Assembly: GCA_013339895.1 (NCBI GenBank)
Contig: JABACO010000001.1
Coordinates: forward strand, 4,823,092 to 4,887,091
DNA length: 64,000 nt
Source of the DNA: Ephydatia muelleri
Lineage: Eukaryota > Porifera > Demospongiae > Spongillida > Spongillidae
Direction: 5' to 3'
The first letter of the stretch is position 1, and the number at the start of each line of letters is the position of its first letter. The notes beneath the pieces are model-generated. The model saw only the letters and a program-made list of their open reading frames with translations, had not been told where the DNA came from and searched no databases. A program made the position numbers and the translations under genes. Positions 49,710-62,639 of the stretch are shown piece by piece.

Positions 49710-51052
49710 ATGGTCCAAACTGAACATACTGAAGCAAATCTTCTACTTTTTGAAATGTTTGAAGCAGAAGAGTCCCAGCCACATGTGAGTTCATGATGAG
49801 TGTAATTAAATGTATTAAATAATGTACTGGGAGTGCAAAAATGTACTCCTTAACCTGGGATTACAAAAGTGTTCTCCTTAACCTGGGAGTACAAAAGAGT
49901 ACTCCTTAACCTGGGAGTGCAAAAATGTACTCCTTAACCTGGGAGTACAAAAATGTACTCCTTAACCTGGGAGTACAAAAGCGTACTCCTTAACCTGGGA
50001 GTGCAAAAATGTACTCCTTAACCTGGGAGTGCAAAAATGTACTCCTTAACCTGGGAGTACAAAAATGTACTCCTTAACCTGGGAGTACAAAAGCGTACTC
50101 CTTAACCTGGGAGTGCAAAAATGTACTCCTTAACTTGGGAGTACAAAAATGTACTCCTTAACCTGAGAGTACAAAATTGTACTCCTTAACCTGGGAGTGC
50201 AAAAATGTACTCCTTAACCTGGGAGTACAAAAATGTACTCCTTAACCTGGGAGTACAAAATTGTACTCTTTAACCTGGGAGTGCAAAAATGTACTCCTTA
50301 ACCTGGGAGTACAAAAATGTACTACTTAACCTGAGAGTACAAAAATGTACTCCTTAACCTGGGAGTACAAAAGTGTACTCCTTAACCTGGGAGTGCAAAA
50401 ATGTACTCCTTAACCTGGGAGTACAAAAATGTACTCCTTAACCTGGGAGTACAAAAATGTACTCCTTAACCTGGGAGTACAAAATTGTACTCTTTAACCT
50501 GGGAGTGCAAAAATGTACTCCTTAACCTGGGAGTACAAAAATGTACTACTTAACCTGAGAGTACAAGATTGTACTCCTTAACCTGGGAGTGCAAAAATGT
50601 ACTCCTTAACCTGGGAGTACAAAATGTACTTTGTACATGATAAATTCTTACAAATGTATCACAAGCTCAGCAATACATACTTTTCTAACACATAGGTATA
50701 CACTGGACCATATCAAAAAGTGACAGGGACTACAAGCAGAGTTATATCTGAATGTGACATCAGTGGGCTTGAAAATGGTCACTATGTGGCTTTGAGGGGT
50801 GATACTAATAACCTTCTCATCGGACGTTGTATCACCGTAATGGAGGATGAAATTGAGGTGTCATGGTTTGATGGTTCATATACAACCATTTGGCAGCCTT
50901 CAAAGAGGAAAGATCCAAACAACCCAAGAAAACATGTTGATTGGACAGATAGAGTCCCTAAATCATCAATCATTCTTTACGATTTTACATTCACTTCTAC
51001 AGGCCGACTTAGAAAAGCCACTGTTGAACATTTAAAAAGCATACTGTCATAA
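49710..51052 (+). CDS. Two-exon gene with minisatellite intron (unknown protein)
   Basis: Exon 1 49710-49784 (ATG, 25 codons, with LLLFEMFEAEESQPH) ends at a GTGAGT donor. Exon 2 50696-51052 follows an ACACATAG acceptor and opens VYTGPYQKVTGTTS; the phases agree. Exon 2 continues with IEVSWFDGSYTTIWQP, VPKSSIILYDF and TGRLRKATVEHLKSIL, then TAA, giving 143 residues. The second half looks like a conserved small domain but I cannot name it. The intron (911 bp) is nearly all a 28-bp tandem repeat. Exon 1 starts at the edge of a foldback fragment and more upstream exons may exist, so the ATG is provisional. It could be a host gene or a transposon passenger. Confidence 0.5.
49828..50632. repeat. 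28-bp palindromic minisatellite (~29 copies)
   Basis: Unit CCTGGGAGTACAAAAATGTA plus CTCCTTAA. Each unit contains GAGTAC and its inverse GTACTC around an AAAAAT spacer, so every copy can form a small hairpin. Variant units (GAGTGC, AAAAGCG, AAAATTG) alternate in a higher-order pattern. Confidence 0.95.
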
Positions 51053-51282
51053 ACTCACAAGTAAATGAAAGAATTTAAGCACAATTCACATACCTTAAAT
51101 AAAATTAATGTAATTTTGTGTCTTGATTGCGGTACAAAGAAATAATCAAATGATGCAATAAACAATGTGCACAAAATAAAACAAAATACATTCAAAAATG
51201 CACCAAAATACATAGATTCAAGCTTTTCAATGGTAGTTCTTCCAAATCAGAATAGTTCAGTTTAGATCAGACTGTGTTGAAC
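51053..51282. other. No recognised gene; 3' flank
   Basis: AT-rich sequence with ATAAA-type signals just after the two-exon gene stop codon (AAATAAAATTAA near 51097), suitable for a poly-A signal. Confidence 0.45.
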
Positions 51283-51475
51283 CCGATAGCGTTAATATTT
51301 CGGAAGATAAATCGATTTAAATTTTATGTTATAAAAACAAGACCATTTTCGTATACACTGTAGAACGTTCCATATAAAACAGGTCCTATGTACATGCCTT
51401 GCAAATCGACATCGTTCGATACCCCACTGGATTCAAACCCGGAAGGGGTAATTGAGCCGCTTCCTATAGTCTCTT
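51283..51475. mobile_element. Foldback family fragment
   Basis: GATAGCGTTAATATTTCGGAAG and, further on, TCGTTCGATACCCCACTGG match parts of the arms of the foldback elements at 22808 and 26080. The order of the pieces is scrambled relative to those elements. Confidence 0.6.
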
Positions 51476-54400
51476 GTCGGTCAATCCAGCTTCAACTTCC
51501 AGTTCTAATGCCATGTGCCTCCACATCAGATGAACATTTCTTGAGACAGTTACAACTAGGCGTCTACGACGACCCATCGTAGCCTGAATGCAATAGTTAG
51601 CATCGGAAAGTCTCTTAATGACCCTATATGGGCCATCCCATGGCAGATGCAACTTTTTTGATCTTCCTTTCGTGACTGCTGGTGAATACAGCCAGACAAG
51701 GTCTCCTACGCAAAATGGCAATCCATGGACTATCTGGTTATACAACTCCTTCTGGAACTGTTGTTTTTCTCCAATGTGTTCCCGAGCAACTTCGTATGCC
51801 TTTTGCAAAGTCCTTTTCAAATTGCCAACATATTCAGGGAGCTCAACGTCTGGTGTATTGTCCATGCCATACATGAGGTCCACTGGCAGTTTGGCTTGTC
51901 TCCCAAACATAAGGTACAAAGGAGTATATCCTGTAGAGGTCTGAACGCTAGTGTTATATGCAAAACACACCTTTGGAAGACACTCCTCCCAATCCAGTGA
52001 GTGGTCCGCAGTAGCAGTTGCCAGCATACTTATCAGAGTGCGGTTGAACCTTTCAACTAATCCATCACCTTGGGGGTGATACGGTGTTTTGCAGATCTTT
52101 AGTACTTTGCACATTTCAGATACCAGTTTGGATTCAAATTGTCTACCCTGGTCCGAATGTAACTGTGAAAACTGACAAAACATTTCATTGGTCAGCTTCT
52201 TAGCAACTGTCTCAGCCTCCTGGTTCGGAATGGCATATGCCTCTCCCAACGTGTAAAGTAGTCTGACGCCACCAGCACATACATGTTCCCATTCTTGCAT
52301 TTGGGTAGAGGGCCGAGGATATCTGTGGCCACAATATGGAGAGATAACCAGCCTTGACAGGTTGAAGTACAGCTTGATTCTTTGGCACAGGGCTCTTCCT
52401 ATGTGAACAGACAACACACCTCTTGCACCAGTCAGTCACATCGTTGTAGTGCCCAGGCCAATAAAATCGCTCTTTTAACCTGGATAATGTCTTCTGTTCG
52501 CCTAAGTGTGCACTATTCAGACTGTTGTGAATCTCTTTCAGAATACTCTCCCTGGCTGCTCTCGGGACAACCAACTGTGCAATGCTTTCTCATCCATCTT
52601 TGCTCTCAAACATTCTCCAAAGGATGTCCTTATGCACATACAGCTGGTCCCACAACTGGAATAGTCTCCTGCCGCCAATAGTATAGCTTTGAACTGTATG
52701 GAGCTCAGGTTTCACTCCAGCCTCTATAGCCAAAAGAAGTGGGCCAATCTCACTATCCTCCAACTGTAGCTTTCTCATAGTGCATTCACCACCTTCTGTA
52801 GCCTCACCAACCACCATTGAAATGCAAGACAATTCCTCTTCATTGAGATTAGGCTCACTTCTGCCACATTGTGAACAGGGTATCCGAGACATTGCATCAG
52901 CATTACAGTGCTTTCGACCTCGGCGATGAATGATAGTGAAGTCATATTGTTGAATTCTCTCCAACCAGCGAGCTAACTGTCCTTCTGGTTCTTTAAAGTT
53001 TTTCAGCCATACAAGGGACCCATGGTCTGTCCGGAGCTTAAAGTGGCGACCTAACAGATAAGGGTGGAATTGCTTCACAAAGGTGACCACAGAAAGAAGT
53101 TCACACCTTGTGGCACAATATCTTCTCTCAGTCTTTGTCATTAAGCGACTTCCATACGCAATCACTTTCTCGGAACTGTCCTCTTGAACCTGTGACAGGA
53201 CAGCTCGTGTCCAGGACAAATTCTTTGGAGAAGTCTGGATATGACAAGATGGGGGCAGTGACCAGACGACATTTGAGTTCTTGGAAGGCCAGTTCACACT
53301 CTTCTGTCCAAAGAAATGCTACATTGTGTTCCGTGAGATGGTGCAATGGTTTCACTATTTCTGCAAGGTGTTGGATAAAGCGCTGGTAGTAACTAGCCAA
53401 TCCCCTAAAAACTGTTGAACCTCTTCAGCTGTTGATGGTGTTGGCCACTGTTTCACCTTCTCTGTCTTTGTAGAGTCTGTAGCAACTCCTTCTTCAGATA
53501 TCACGAGTCCCAGGTATTTCACCTGTTTTTGAAAAAACGAGCACTTGGCTGGCTGAAGCTTTAACCCAGCAGCTCGAAGGCGTTGTAGAACATTCCTGAG
53601 GTGTTCTTCCACACTGCGACCGGGTATGATGATGTCGTCCAAATAGACCAAACACTGTGACCACTGCATGCCGCTAGAACAAGATCCATAAGACGCTGGA
53701 AGGTAGCTGGTGTGTTACAGAGGCCAAAGGGCATAACTTTAAACTCAAACAGGCCATCTTTGGTACAGAAAGCTGTTTTTTCATGATCGTCAGGCTTGAC
53801 TTCCACCTGCCAATATCCACTGATCAGATCCAAAGTGGTGAACCACACTGACCCAGCAAGGGTGTCCAACATTTCATCTATACGTGGGAGAGGATATGCG
53901 TCTTTACAGGTGATGGAGTTCAGCTGCCGGTAGTCCACGCAAAATCGAAGTGTTGCCATCTTTCTTAGGGACCAGTACCACTGGAGATGCCCAAGGACTA
54001 ACAGATGGCTGGATGATGTCTTTATGAAGCATGTCTTCAAGCATCTTCCTTGCCTCTTCCCACCTAGCAGTAGGAATACGTCGAAGTGGTTGACGAATAG
54101 GATGGGAATTTCCTGTGGAGATAGAATGCCGCAGTCTGTCAGTCCGGCCTAGGTCATTCTTGTTAACAGCAAAGACATCCTTATATTCTTGAAGGAGCAA
54201 GAGAAATGAATTTTTCTCTCCATCCGTGAGACCTTGTCCACACCTTTGCACAATGTTGTATAAGTCTTCTCTGACCAAACACTCCCTCAATGTTAAATGT
54301 TCATTTGCTGCCGTAGCCATTTGTACAGATGAGAGTTCTGCTGGCTGAACCTGTTCCATTGTGGCAATCTGGGTCCCTTTGTGAATGATAATGGGCTCCG

Positions 54401-54890
54401 TTGATGGGTTCAGTAGTCTCACTGGCACTTCACCTCTGCGTACATGTACCAGTCCATGTGCTACTTTGATGGGCATACGAGTAGTCACTGCACCCTCCAC
54501 AATCCAAGTATCGGTAGCTGGTAATGGTTCCTGTACCTTTGCCATCACTTCAATCTCACTACTGGGTGGTAGATGTAATGTGGTCCCCAATGTAACATGA
54601 GCAGCTGCTTCATTCAGGGTAACACTGAGGGGCAACGTCATGTTCCTGCCAGCAAACGGCAACTGCCCACTGTGGGTCAATGATGCACTGGTTGGCCTGA
54701 TGAAAATCAAGTCCGAATATAGCATCAGTTGTGAGACATTCCAAGACGATAAGGTCTGCAGAAAACAGCTCACGTCCAATTCTGATGCCAACTTGAGCAG
54801 CTCCAAGAATCTTCAATGGTGTACCATCCACTCACCAAGCGATGTCCAGTCAGGCTTAGCTGTTGCTGTTTCTTTGCGTTAACCTATTCC
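51464..54890 (-). pseudogene. Ty3/Gypsy retrotransposon pol, frameshifted
   Basis: Minus-strand order is protease, reverse transcriptase, RNase H, integrase, as in Ty3/Gypsy. Visible marks: AIFGLDF after the protease (near 54690), reverse transcriptase with CVDYRQLN, MPFGLCNTPATFQ and the YLDD box (53355-54040), RNase H with KLRTDHGSL (52590-53310), integrase zinc finger with HLGEQKTLSRLKERFYWPGH and CVVC (52400-52574), core with LHSDQGRQFES and PYHPQGDGLVERFNR, and a GPYRV end (51700). Frames change at several points: after the YLDD segment, in the RNase H start where part of the DAS region is lost, and at the first integrase Asp segment near 52235. No long terminal repeats were found. It is dead as an autonomous element. 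Confidence 0.93.
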
Positions 54891-54899
54891 CACACATCC

Positions 54900-55434
54900 T
54901 TACGAATGAGTGAGACAGCAGCACCATGCAGTATCCAGTAGAAAACTAACGCGAATGTTGTTGATGAACGCTGGAATCTTGTAGGCAGATGACGAATTTA
55001 TAGGTAGCACGGGTGTAGTAGCATAGTCTATTTGTGTTGTAGTACTCATTTGGCTGTGGGCGTGTCCCTCCTGGTAATTTCTTTTCTTCCCACATCCCAC
55101 AATGGGACTCTGGGAGGGCATATGTATACGTGCCTCAGCCAGCGTGTCTTCAAGTTTTCCCATTCGCTGTAACAGAGTTGTCAATAAACCCTGTGCGTTA
55201 ATGTCTGTTGTGGAGTTCTCGGTCTCGCCTGATGCTATGGCAAGCGACTCCGTTTCCAGTGTTAGAGCGACTGCTTCTGCTAGGGTTTTAGGGCGTTTTT
55301 GCCTCACACTGAACGCAACTTGTGTGTCCGATAATTGCTCCAAATAACGCATCACCACCAATTGTTGATCGCGCTTCCTCTTGCACATGTGGTATCGCTT
55401 TGTTGACCAGCCCACATAAGTCGTCGGCGAAATC
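54900..55434 (-). pseudogene. Ty3/Gypsy gag C-terminal part and protease start
   Basis: Continuation of the retroelement towards its 5' end. The frame reads VGWSTKRYHMCKRKRDQ, then FSVRQKRPKTLAEAVALT, typical of gag. It ends at FLLDT, the start of the retropepsin active site, where a small insertion shifts the frame right after the catalytic Asp-Thr, so the protease cannot be made as one piece. The 5' part of gag is cut off by the hAT insertion and resumes at 58903. Confidence 0.8.
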
Positions 55435-55442
55435 ATGCCATG

Positions 55443-58400
55443 CAGTGGCGTAGCAAGGTCTCCTGGCGCCCGGGGCGAGCTACTTGTTGGCGCCCCACCC
55501 ATAAACTCAAGTCAAACGTATTTCACAAATAAATATTAGAAATAACATGCAAATGATACGAAATGCAGGATTGTAAATTTAATACTGAACCAAAGCAACA
55601 GAAAACTTAGAAAAGTTTTAAACTTTAAAATCATTAACCAAAATTTAGTTATCCGCGTTTTTTTGCTTGACTAGTTTTAACAAACTATTGTTAAATCAAA
55701 CTGCGCAAAGAATTACTGTATCTACAGGTTAATTTTTCGAGCTTTTGCAGAAGCAAAAGTATTTATCACGTCATCGTAATCAAGTCTGGAGGCTAATTCG
55801 TGTTCAATTGATAATGTTGCAAGATTTGATAGTCTGTCTTGTCCCATTGATGTCCGAAGATAATTCATCAGGAGTTTCAGTTTGCTGAAGCTTCTCTCAG
55901 CTGTCGCCACACTGACAGAAATGGTGATGAATAACTGCAGAACAATAACTAAGTTTGGAAATGCATCCAGTGAAATGGACGAGATGTAACGTAATATATC
56001 AAGAGCTGAAAAATTTCTAACGTCACCTTGCTTCGTGGAGGTGTTTGACCGCATCAATCTTCCTAGTGCCAAGAGCTCCTCCAGCAATTCAATGTCGTCC
56101 AAATGTCCTGGATATTTTTTGCTCAAATCCTTGCACCTGCTCATCCACTTAGCCTTTATTGAACTCGTCTCATTATCAGAAGGTTGAAGAAGTGATTTGA
56201 CGTCGCACACAAATCCAAAATCTTCGTCCAATTCATGTACTTTGCTGAATCGATTGGTAATTTCTTGAAGAAGAGCATCAATTACTTCTTTCACCTTCCT
56301 ATCATATTCTTGTTTTGTTGACAACTGATCATCATTTCCAAGTTCATCATGCATTTTCTTTCTTCGTCTAATGCGCTCTTGAATAGTGATTCCATTTTCT
56401 TCACAATGTGCTGCGGCTTGTTCAACCGCTCCTTTTGCAAGCTGATCTCGGTCTTCAACCAGCATTATCCTTAGGGACTCTAAAGCCACCGCAGCCTCCT
56501 TTAAGGTAAGGTGCTTTGTCTGGAGAACTGCTTGTACTCTATCAATTTCTGGTAAGACCTTGCCCCACAGATTAAGGAAAACCAAGAATTTGAAGGACAT
56601 AACATTATCCAATAATCCACCTGCATCAGAACGTGTATCCCTTGTATCGCCATTATTTCTTAGTTCTTCTAGGCAATCAATAAGTTCGTTGTACTGCTTA
56701 AAGACAGGCTTAACGGCTTCTGCCTTACTGCTCCACCTTGTATCTGCATGCCTTTTTAAGGAGATTTGAAGATGTCTTTTCATGACATCCCATCGGCCAG
56801 TGGACTGAGAGAAAAAGGCAAACAGTCTGTCCAGAGTGCCGAAAAACGTTATAACTTCAGGATTCACTTCAGCCGCATGAACCCCTGCTAAGTTCAAGCT
56901 ATGATTGCAGCATGGTACAAAGACTGCCAGTGGATTTAGTTCCCGAATTCTTGTCTGAACACCTGTATGGATGCCTGACATTGTTGCTGCATTGTCAAAC
57001 CCCAGTCCGCGACAATCTTGAATGGATATGTTATCTTGTTCAAAACACTCTAGCAATTGATTTGTAAAAATTGCAGCAGTTTTACCTTTCATTGCAAAAA
57101 AACCAAAGAATGATTCTCTTACTTCAACATTGTTCTGCTGCAGGACAACATACCGAACGATAATCGACATTTGATCCACGTGAGCTGCATCTGGTGTGCT
57201 ATCGGCAATTATTGTAAAATATTTTGCTTTCTTTATGTCTTCAATGATTTTTTCATGCACTGTTCTGCCAAGAAGATTTATCACTTCATTCTGGATTGTT
57301 GGTGATAAATACGATGTACTTCTTGCAGTTAGAGTTACGGTTGTGAGATGCTCCCTCAAAACTGCATCGTATTTTCCAAAAAGAAGAATCAGTTCATAGA
57401 AGTTTCCTCTGTTATGCGACTTGTCATCTTCTCTATGGCCCCGAAGTGCTATGTTCTGTTTAGCGACAAACAGAATGACATCTAACACTCTCTTTAAAAT
57501 TTCACGCCACTTCATTCGTTCTTGTTGGATAGCTTGTTCCAACGAGTGGTCAATCAATGCTCCTGCGTGCAATCCAGCCTCAAGTTCCTTCCAGCTTAAA
57601 TAACACTGCCTATGATATGGACTCTTTTCATGATCAAGAATTCTTGGATTCAACTTTCTCCATTTAGAAAACCCATGCTGACTTGCGAATGAACTAACTG
57701 TACCTCCTTGACCTGATTGCGTGTGAGGAAATAAAATGCAGCAAAAGCAAAAGGCAGCTCCTTTGACAGGAGAATAAATTAGCCAGTCTCTAGGAAGTTC
57801 TTTACCATTTGCCAAAGTTTTTATGAACCACTGACTTGTCAGAGATCTGGAAGTTCCACGTTCATCAACATCTTCCACAAATGGGCCTGCTTTGTTTTGC
57901 AGTTCACCGACACCCTGCTCAACGAGTTGCAATCGCAGGGAGTCTTTAATTGGCCGCAGCCAAAGACCAATGTCTTTGATATACGTAGGAAACTTATCGG
58001 ATTCTGGTTCTGACACTTCTGCAGAAGACTCATATGCAAAGTCTCCAGAACGATTTTCTTTTTCAAAAATATTTTCTTCATGCTTGGACTTTACTTGTAT
58101 CGTGTCATCAGTTTTGTCGATATCAGATGTTTCTTCGTCAAATACTTGAGAACTATCTACTTTCTCCATTTCACTCTGCTCGTATTCATTGTCCAACTGA
58201 TTTGGCTGCTCCGGCTGGTCAACTTTTAAGAATTTAAGCAAAGAACCGCATTCCTTTTGGCGATCAACTTCACGCTGAGCCGAGCGCTTTCTGTAGTACG
58301 AACCTGAAGGTTTATTTTTAAAACTCATTTTTATTATCATAGTCTAAGGGCATGGACAACAAAGTTTTTTAAGCGAGACTAGCGGGTTAATAGAGGAGTT

Positions 58401-58894
58401 GCATGTGACGTCGCGCGCGTCTTACATCACTAAGTATGTTACTATAAATATGCGCTGCGTGGGTACGAGATAAACAATAACCGGACGGGAACAATAGAAG
58501 GCGGCAGCATTCGCTCACGTGGTACATATTTATAGCGTGCCGTATACATAAATAGCAGCATACATATGATGTAACTAAACAATGCAAGGCGCGCGTGACG
58601 TCAATGCAACTCCTCTATTAACTTATTTTCTGTTTACCTGCCTCTTCGAACTATTTCAGGCCAAGAGACACCGATCCAAACGATAGTCGTCCTATGATCG
58701 CTATATAATTTTTCCTTGAGTGACAACCGGTACCGTACGATTATCAAAGAAATTATGCTGAGCCTGACCTTAGACCTACTTTTAAAATTTTTGTTTGACC
58801 TATAAAAAAAATTTTTTCCCCACGATTTTAGCGCCCCTCTCAACTCGGCGCCCGGGGCGACCGCCCCCCTTGCCCCCCCCTTGCTACGCCACTG
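55443..58894 (-). mobile_element. Complete hAT transposon (3452 bp) with perfect 8-bp TSD
   Basis: Ends CAGTGGCGTAGCAAGG and CTTGCTACGCCACTG are inverted repeats, reinforced by an inner GGCGCCCGGGGCGA pair. The target duplication ATGCCATG is identical on both sides (55435-55442 and 58895-58902). It sits inside the gag region of the Ty3/Gypsy element and is therefore younger than it. Undamaged ends, a perfect duplication and an uninterrupted transposase point to recent movement. Confidence 0.95.
55722..58340 (-). CDS. hAT transposase, ZMYM1/TTF-zinc-finger type
   Basis: An intact 872-residue frame. Residues 1-120 are charged and low-complexity. About 170-255 form a TTF-type zinc finger with CFCC and a downstream H/C. 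From about 260 the DUF4371-like transposase core includes YFTIIADSTPDAAHVDQMS (first catalytic Asp near 380), GLGFDNAATMSG, PCCNHSLNL and HADTRWSS. The C-terminal hAT dimerisation region has SVATAERSFSKLKLL, which holds the catalytic Glu. It catalyses cut-and-paste of the element at 55443-58894. Two ATGs (codons 1 and 5) are possible starts. No stop or frameshift was seen. Similar proteins have been tamed as ZMYM/THAP-like host genes, but the surrounding ends and TSD mark this as a transposon. Confidence 0.93.
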   Translation of the reverse strand: MIIKMSFKNKPSGSYYRKRSAQREVDRQKECGSLLKFLKVDQPEQPNQLDNEYEQSEMEKVDSSQVFDEETSDIDKTDDTIQVKSKHEENIFEKENRSGDFAYESSAEVSEPESDKFPTYIKDIGLWLRPIKDSLRLQLVEQGVGELQNKAGPFVEDVDERGTSRSLTSQWFIKTLANGKELPRDWLIYSPVKGAAFCFCCILFPHTQSGQGGTVSSFASQHGFSKWRKLNPRILDHEKSPYHRQCYLSWKELEAGLHAGALIDHSLEQAIQQERMKWREILKRVLDVILFVAKQNIALRGHREDDKSHNRGNFYELILLFGKYDAVLREHLTTVTLTARSTSYLSPTIQNEVINLLGRTVHEKIIEDIKKAKYFTIIADSTPDAAHVDQMSIIVRYVVLQQNNVEVRESFFGFFAMKGKTAAIFTNQLLECFEQDNISIQDCRGLGFDNAATMSGIHTGVQTRIRELNPLAVFVPCCNHSLNLAGVHAAEVNPEVITFFGTLDRLFAFFSQSTGRWDVMKRHLQISLKRHADTRWSSKAEAVKPVFKQYNELIDCLEELRNNGDTRDTRSDAGGLLDNVMSFKFLVFLNLWGKVLPEIDRVQAVLQTKHLTLKEAAVALESLRIMLVEDRDQLAKGAVEQAAAHCEENGITIQERIRRRKKMHDELGNDDQLSTKQEYDRKVKEVIDALLQEITNRFSKVHELDEDFGFVCDVKSLLQPSDNETSSIKAKWMSRCKDLSKKYPGHLDDIELLEELLALGRLMRSNTSTKQGDVRNFSALDILRYISSISLDAFPNLVIVLQLFITISVSVATAERSFSKLKLLMNYLRTSMGQDRLSNLATLSIEHELASRLDYDDVINTFASAKARKINL

Positions 58895-58902
58895 ATGCCA
58901 TG

Positions 58903-58998
58903 CCTCGTCACTCCGCTTCAATCTGGTTTGAATTTTTCTCCAGTACATTTCTGTCTGGCAATTGGATTCAAAGCGCTCTTTCATTGCTCTCGTCAATG
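58903..58998 (-). pseudogene. Ty3/Gypsy gag fragment beyond the hAT insertion
   Basis: Encodes MKERFESNCQTEMYWRKIQ and following residues. This is the gag stretch that joins 55434 once the hAT and one TSD copy are removed. Upstream it stops at the satellite-ended element (58999). Confidence 0.75.
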
Positions 58999-59009
58999 CG
59001 GGTGTAGCT

Positions 59010-60510
<1,501 letters not shown>

Positions 60511-61199
60511 AAAGGATCTATCCAGCCACAGATGATTATTTCAAGTGTTACTGATGAAAATACTTTTACATTATGTATAGAGGAACAGATATGTTCTCTG
60601 TTTCAGTGTATGGGGATGAACTTTGGCAAATGCTGTAGCCCTTTCCCAGATTCCCCTCCACCTGAAGAAAGAAGTGAAGTCAGCGACGTTCAGAACTTGA
60701 GCACTGGGAAAACAGAAGTTTTTTTACTAATGTTATAAATTGTGGAACCACTGTTGTTCAGCAGTCAACATTTTTGAGCAGGAGCCCCTGGATGATTCCT
60801 TTTGATATTGCTTCTTTTCAGGAAGACTCACTGAGTATCTTGAGAACAACCCTTCCTAGGAATATCACAGTTGATGGTAGAATGTACGTGCTGGTGGGTT
60901 ACACCCTGTATAAGGAAGGAGCATCTCATTTCACTGCTGCAGTTATGTGGAGAAATAAGTAGTGGTTTTATGATGGGCTCTCTGAAATAGACCAACACGA
61001 ATGACACCTATGAAAGAAGCTTACATTCTGGACACAAAGGTTCTTATGTGATGTATGTATTATTTTAGTTATTCATCATGCATGCATACATGTATGTTAT
61101 TTGCTTTGTGATCAATATATCAATAGTTAAATCATAATACTGTAAGTCATATCAGTAACACTTGAAATAATAAAGTATTATCATCTGCGGACTAGATCC
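60511..61199 (+). pseudogene. Interior of the satellite-ended element: broken protein
   Basis: Frame one (to 60738) reads IISSVTDENTFTLCIEEQ and ends in a stop. Frame two (60774-60962) reads TLPRNITVDGRMYVLVGYTL and ASHFTAAVMWRNK, then TAG, then WFYDGL. The pattern LVGY...HFTA...WFYDGL recalls the C-terminal His/Asp boxes of papain-fold proteases (USP/C48) carried by some animal transposons. Product not identified; broken by stops. Confidence 0.35.
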
Positions 61200-61342
61200 T
61201 TTGCTCCTGCTCGTGCTCCTGCTCCTGCTCCTGGTTTTAGGTAGCGACTCCTGCTCCTGCTCCTGGTTTTAGGTAGCAACTCCTGCTCCTGCTCCTGGTT
61301 ATAGGTAGCGACTCCTGCTCCTGCTCCTGGTTTTAGGAGCAA

Positions 61343-61396
<54 letters not shown>

Positions 61397-61421
61397 GTTT
61401 TAGCTACACCCCCACGCAATG

Positions 61422-62334
61422 AGTGGCACCCAAAGAGTTTGCATGACCGAATCTGACAGCGACACGATTTCTACATGATGTTGTGCGCGCGTGTCGGTAC
61501 TGGTAGTACGTACCGTGTTGTGTATGGTGATGGTAGCTGAAGTCATGCATTTCGATCGCTTAATGAATCTTGTTCGTAATAGAAGAGAGCCACTGACGTT
61601 TGTAAGAAGCGGAAACACGGTGGTACTTCAGTTGTGCATGTTAATATAGTGGCATGGAGTAGCGGGAACCCGGTGTCGTAGCGATGTAGGCCCCCCCTAT
61701 AAATGGGTCCCACCGGCCCTATTTCCTTAGCGATTTGGGGCCGGCCGGCCTAATAACGCTAGGGGATTGGGACCCCCCATTTCACTAGCGATTCGGTACC
61801 CCCTTAGTGAAATAGGGCCCCCACATTAATTCATATTGGTTCAATGCATATAAGGTACACTTAGAAATAGGGTGCATGGGAATAGGGTGCATGGGTCTTG
61901 AAGCTAGTTACATGTAATTTTCGAACGGTACCTGAGGTTAACCATTGAAGTTTTAGATAGCAAGTACGAAATAGGGCAAGTGTACTGATATCATATCAGT
62001 ACACTTATATGCCATATAAGACACAACTCAGAAACTTGTTGTCTTCCAAAGAACTATTTGTCTTTCAAGCACAAAAAACACTTCCACCGTTTTGGTGCCC
62101 TTTTAATAGATGCACATACATAGTGGTACCATTGGTAGCAAACTTCACACTGAATCATTTTGCCTGATTCAGGCATTCTGCAGGTACAGTGATGGATAAT
62201 GACATGATGCCTCAGTGCACACCTCCTGATGGTATCTGTTGTGGTAGTTGCTAGAGGAAATGGGGTTAGTTCACTTCATTCAAAACAGGATAGCAGATGG
62301 GAACGCATCCTGCCTTGATCAAAAATAAGAGTCC
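61422..62334. other. No recognised gene; GC-rich palindromic patch
   Basis: 61690-61815 is rich in GGCCGGCCGGCC and paired motifs such as CACTAGCGATTCGG and TTTCCTTAGCGATTTGGGG, perhaps a small inverted-repeat element. A 72-codon minus frame at 61400-61618 is not recognised. Confidence 0.45.
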
Positions 62335-62635
62335 TTAAAGTTGTCTCCTATTGCAGCATGCATGGTAAGCAAATGCAATACTAAAGAGGCCACAGTCTGT
62401 GGATCCTGACTGTTGCTGCACTGGGTATTGTGTGACAATCAAGGCTGAGTCATTTGCAGCACACTTGTACACAGTGCTAAACTGCTCTTTTAGACTCAAT
62501 GGTAACGTTTCTGTATTACCCACAAGACTGTCATAAAGGAAGACACTGCCATCACTTAAGGCTGTTGTAACCCTATGCTCCTCGCCAGTGTAATGAATCT
62601 GTATGCCTAGACATTGCACATGGTAAAGCAGCCAT
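62335..62635 (-). pseudogene. Ulp1/C48-like cysteine protease C-terminal fragment
   Basis: The frame has HYTGEEHRVTTALSDG, SVFLYDSL, then VQQQSGSTDCGLFSIAFAY. This gives the His, Asp and Cys of the Ulp1 triad in order, with the Q before DCG that forms the oxyanion hole. The usual Trp after His (HWV) is Arg. About 95 residues are present; the N-terminal half of the domain is missing and a TAA lies just upstream in frame. Such proteases cleave SUMO-like proteins and often ride in animal transposons. It could be the last exon of a gene whose earlier exons lie to the right. Confidence 0.55.
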
Positions 62636-62639
62636 GATT

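Noticed and set aside
49828..50632. CRISPR-like array
   Set aside because: Units are contiguous 28-bp repeats without unique spacers, and the genome is animal.
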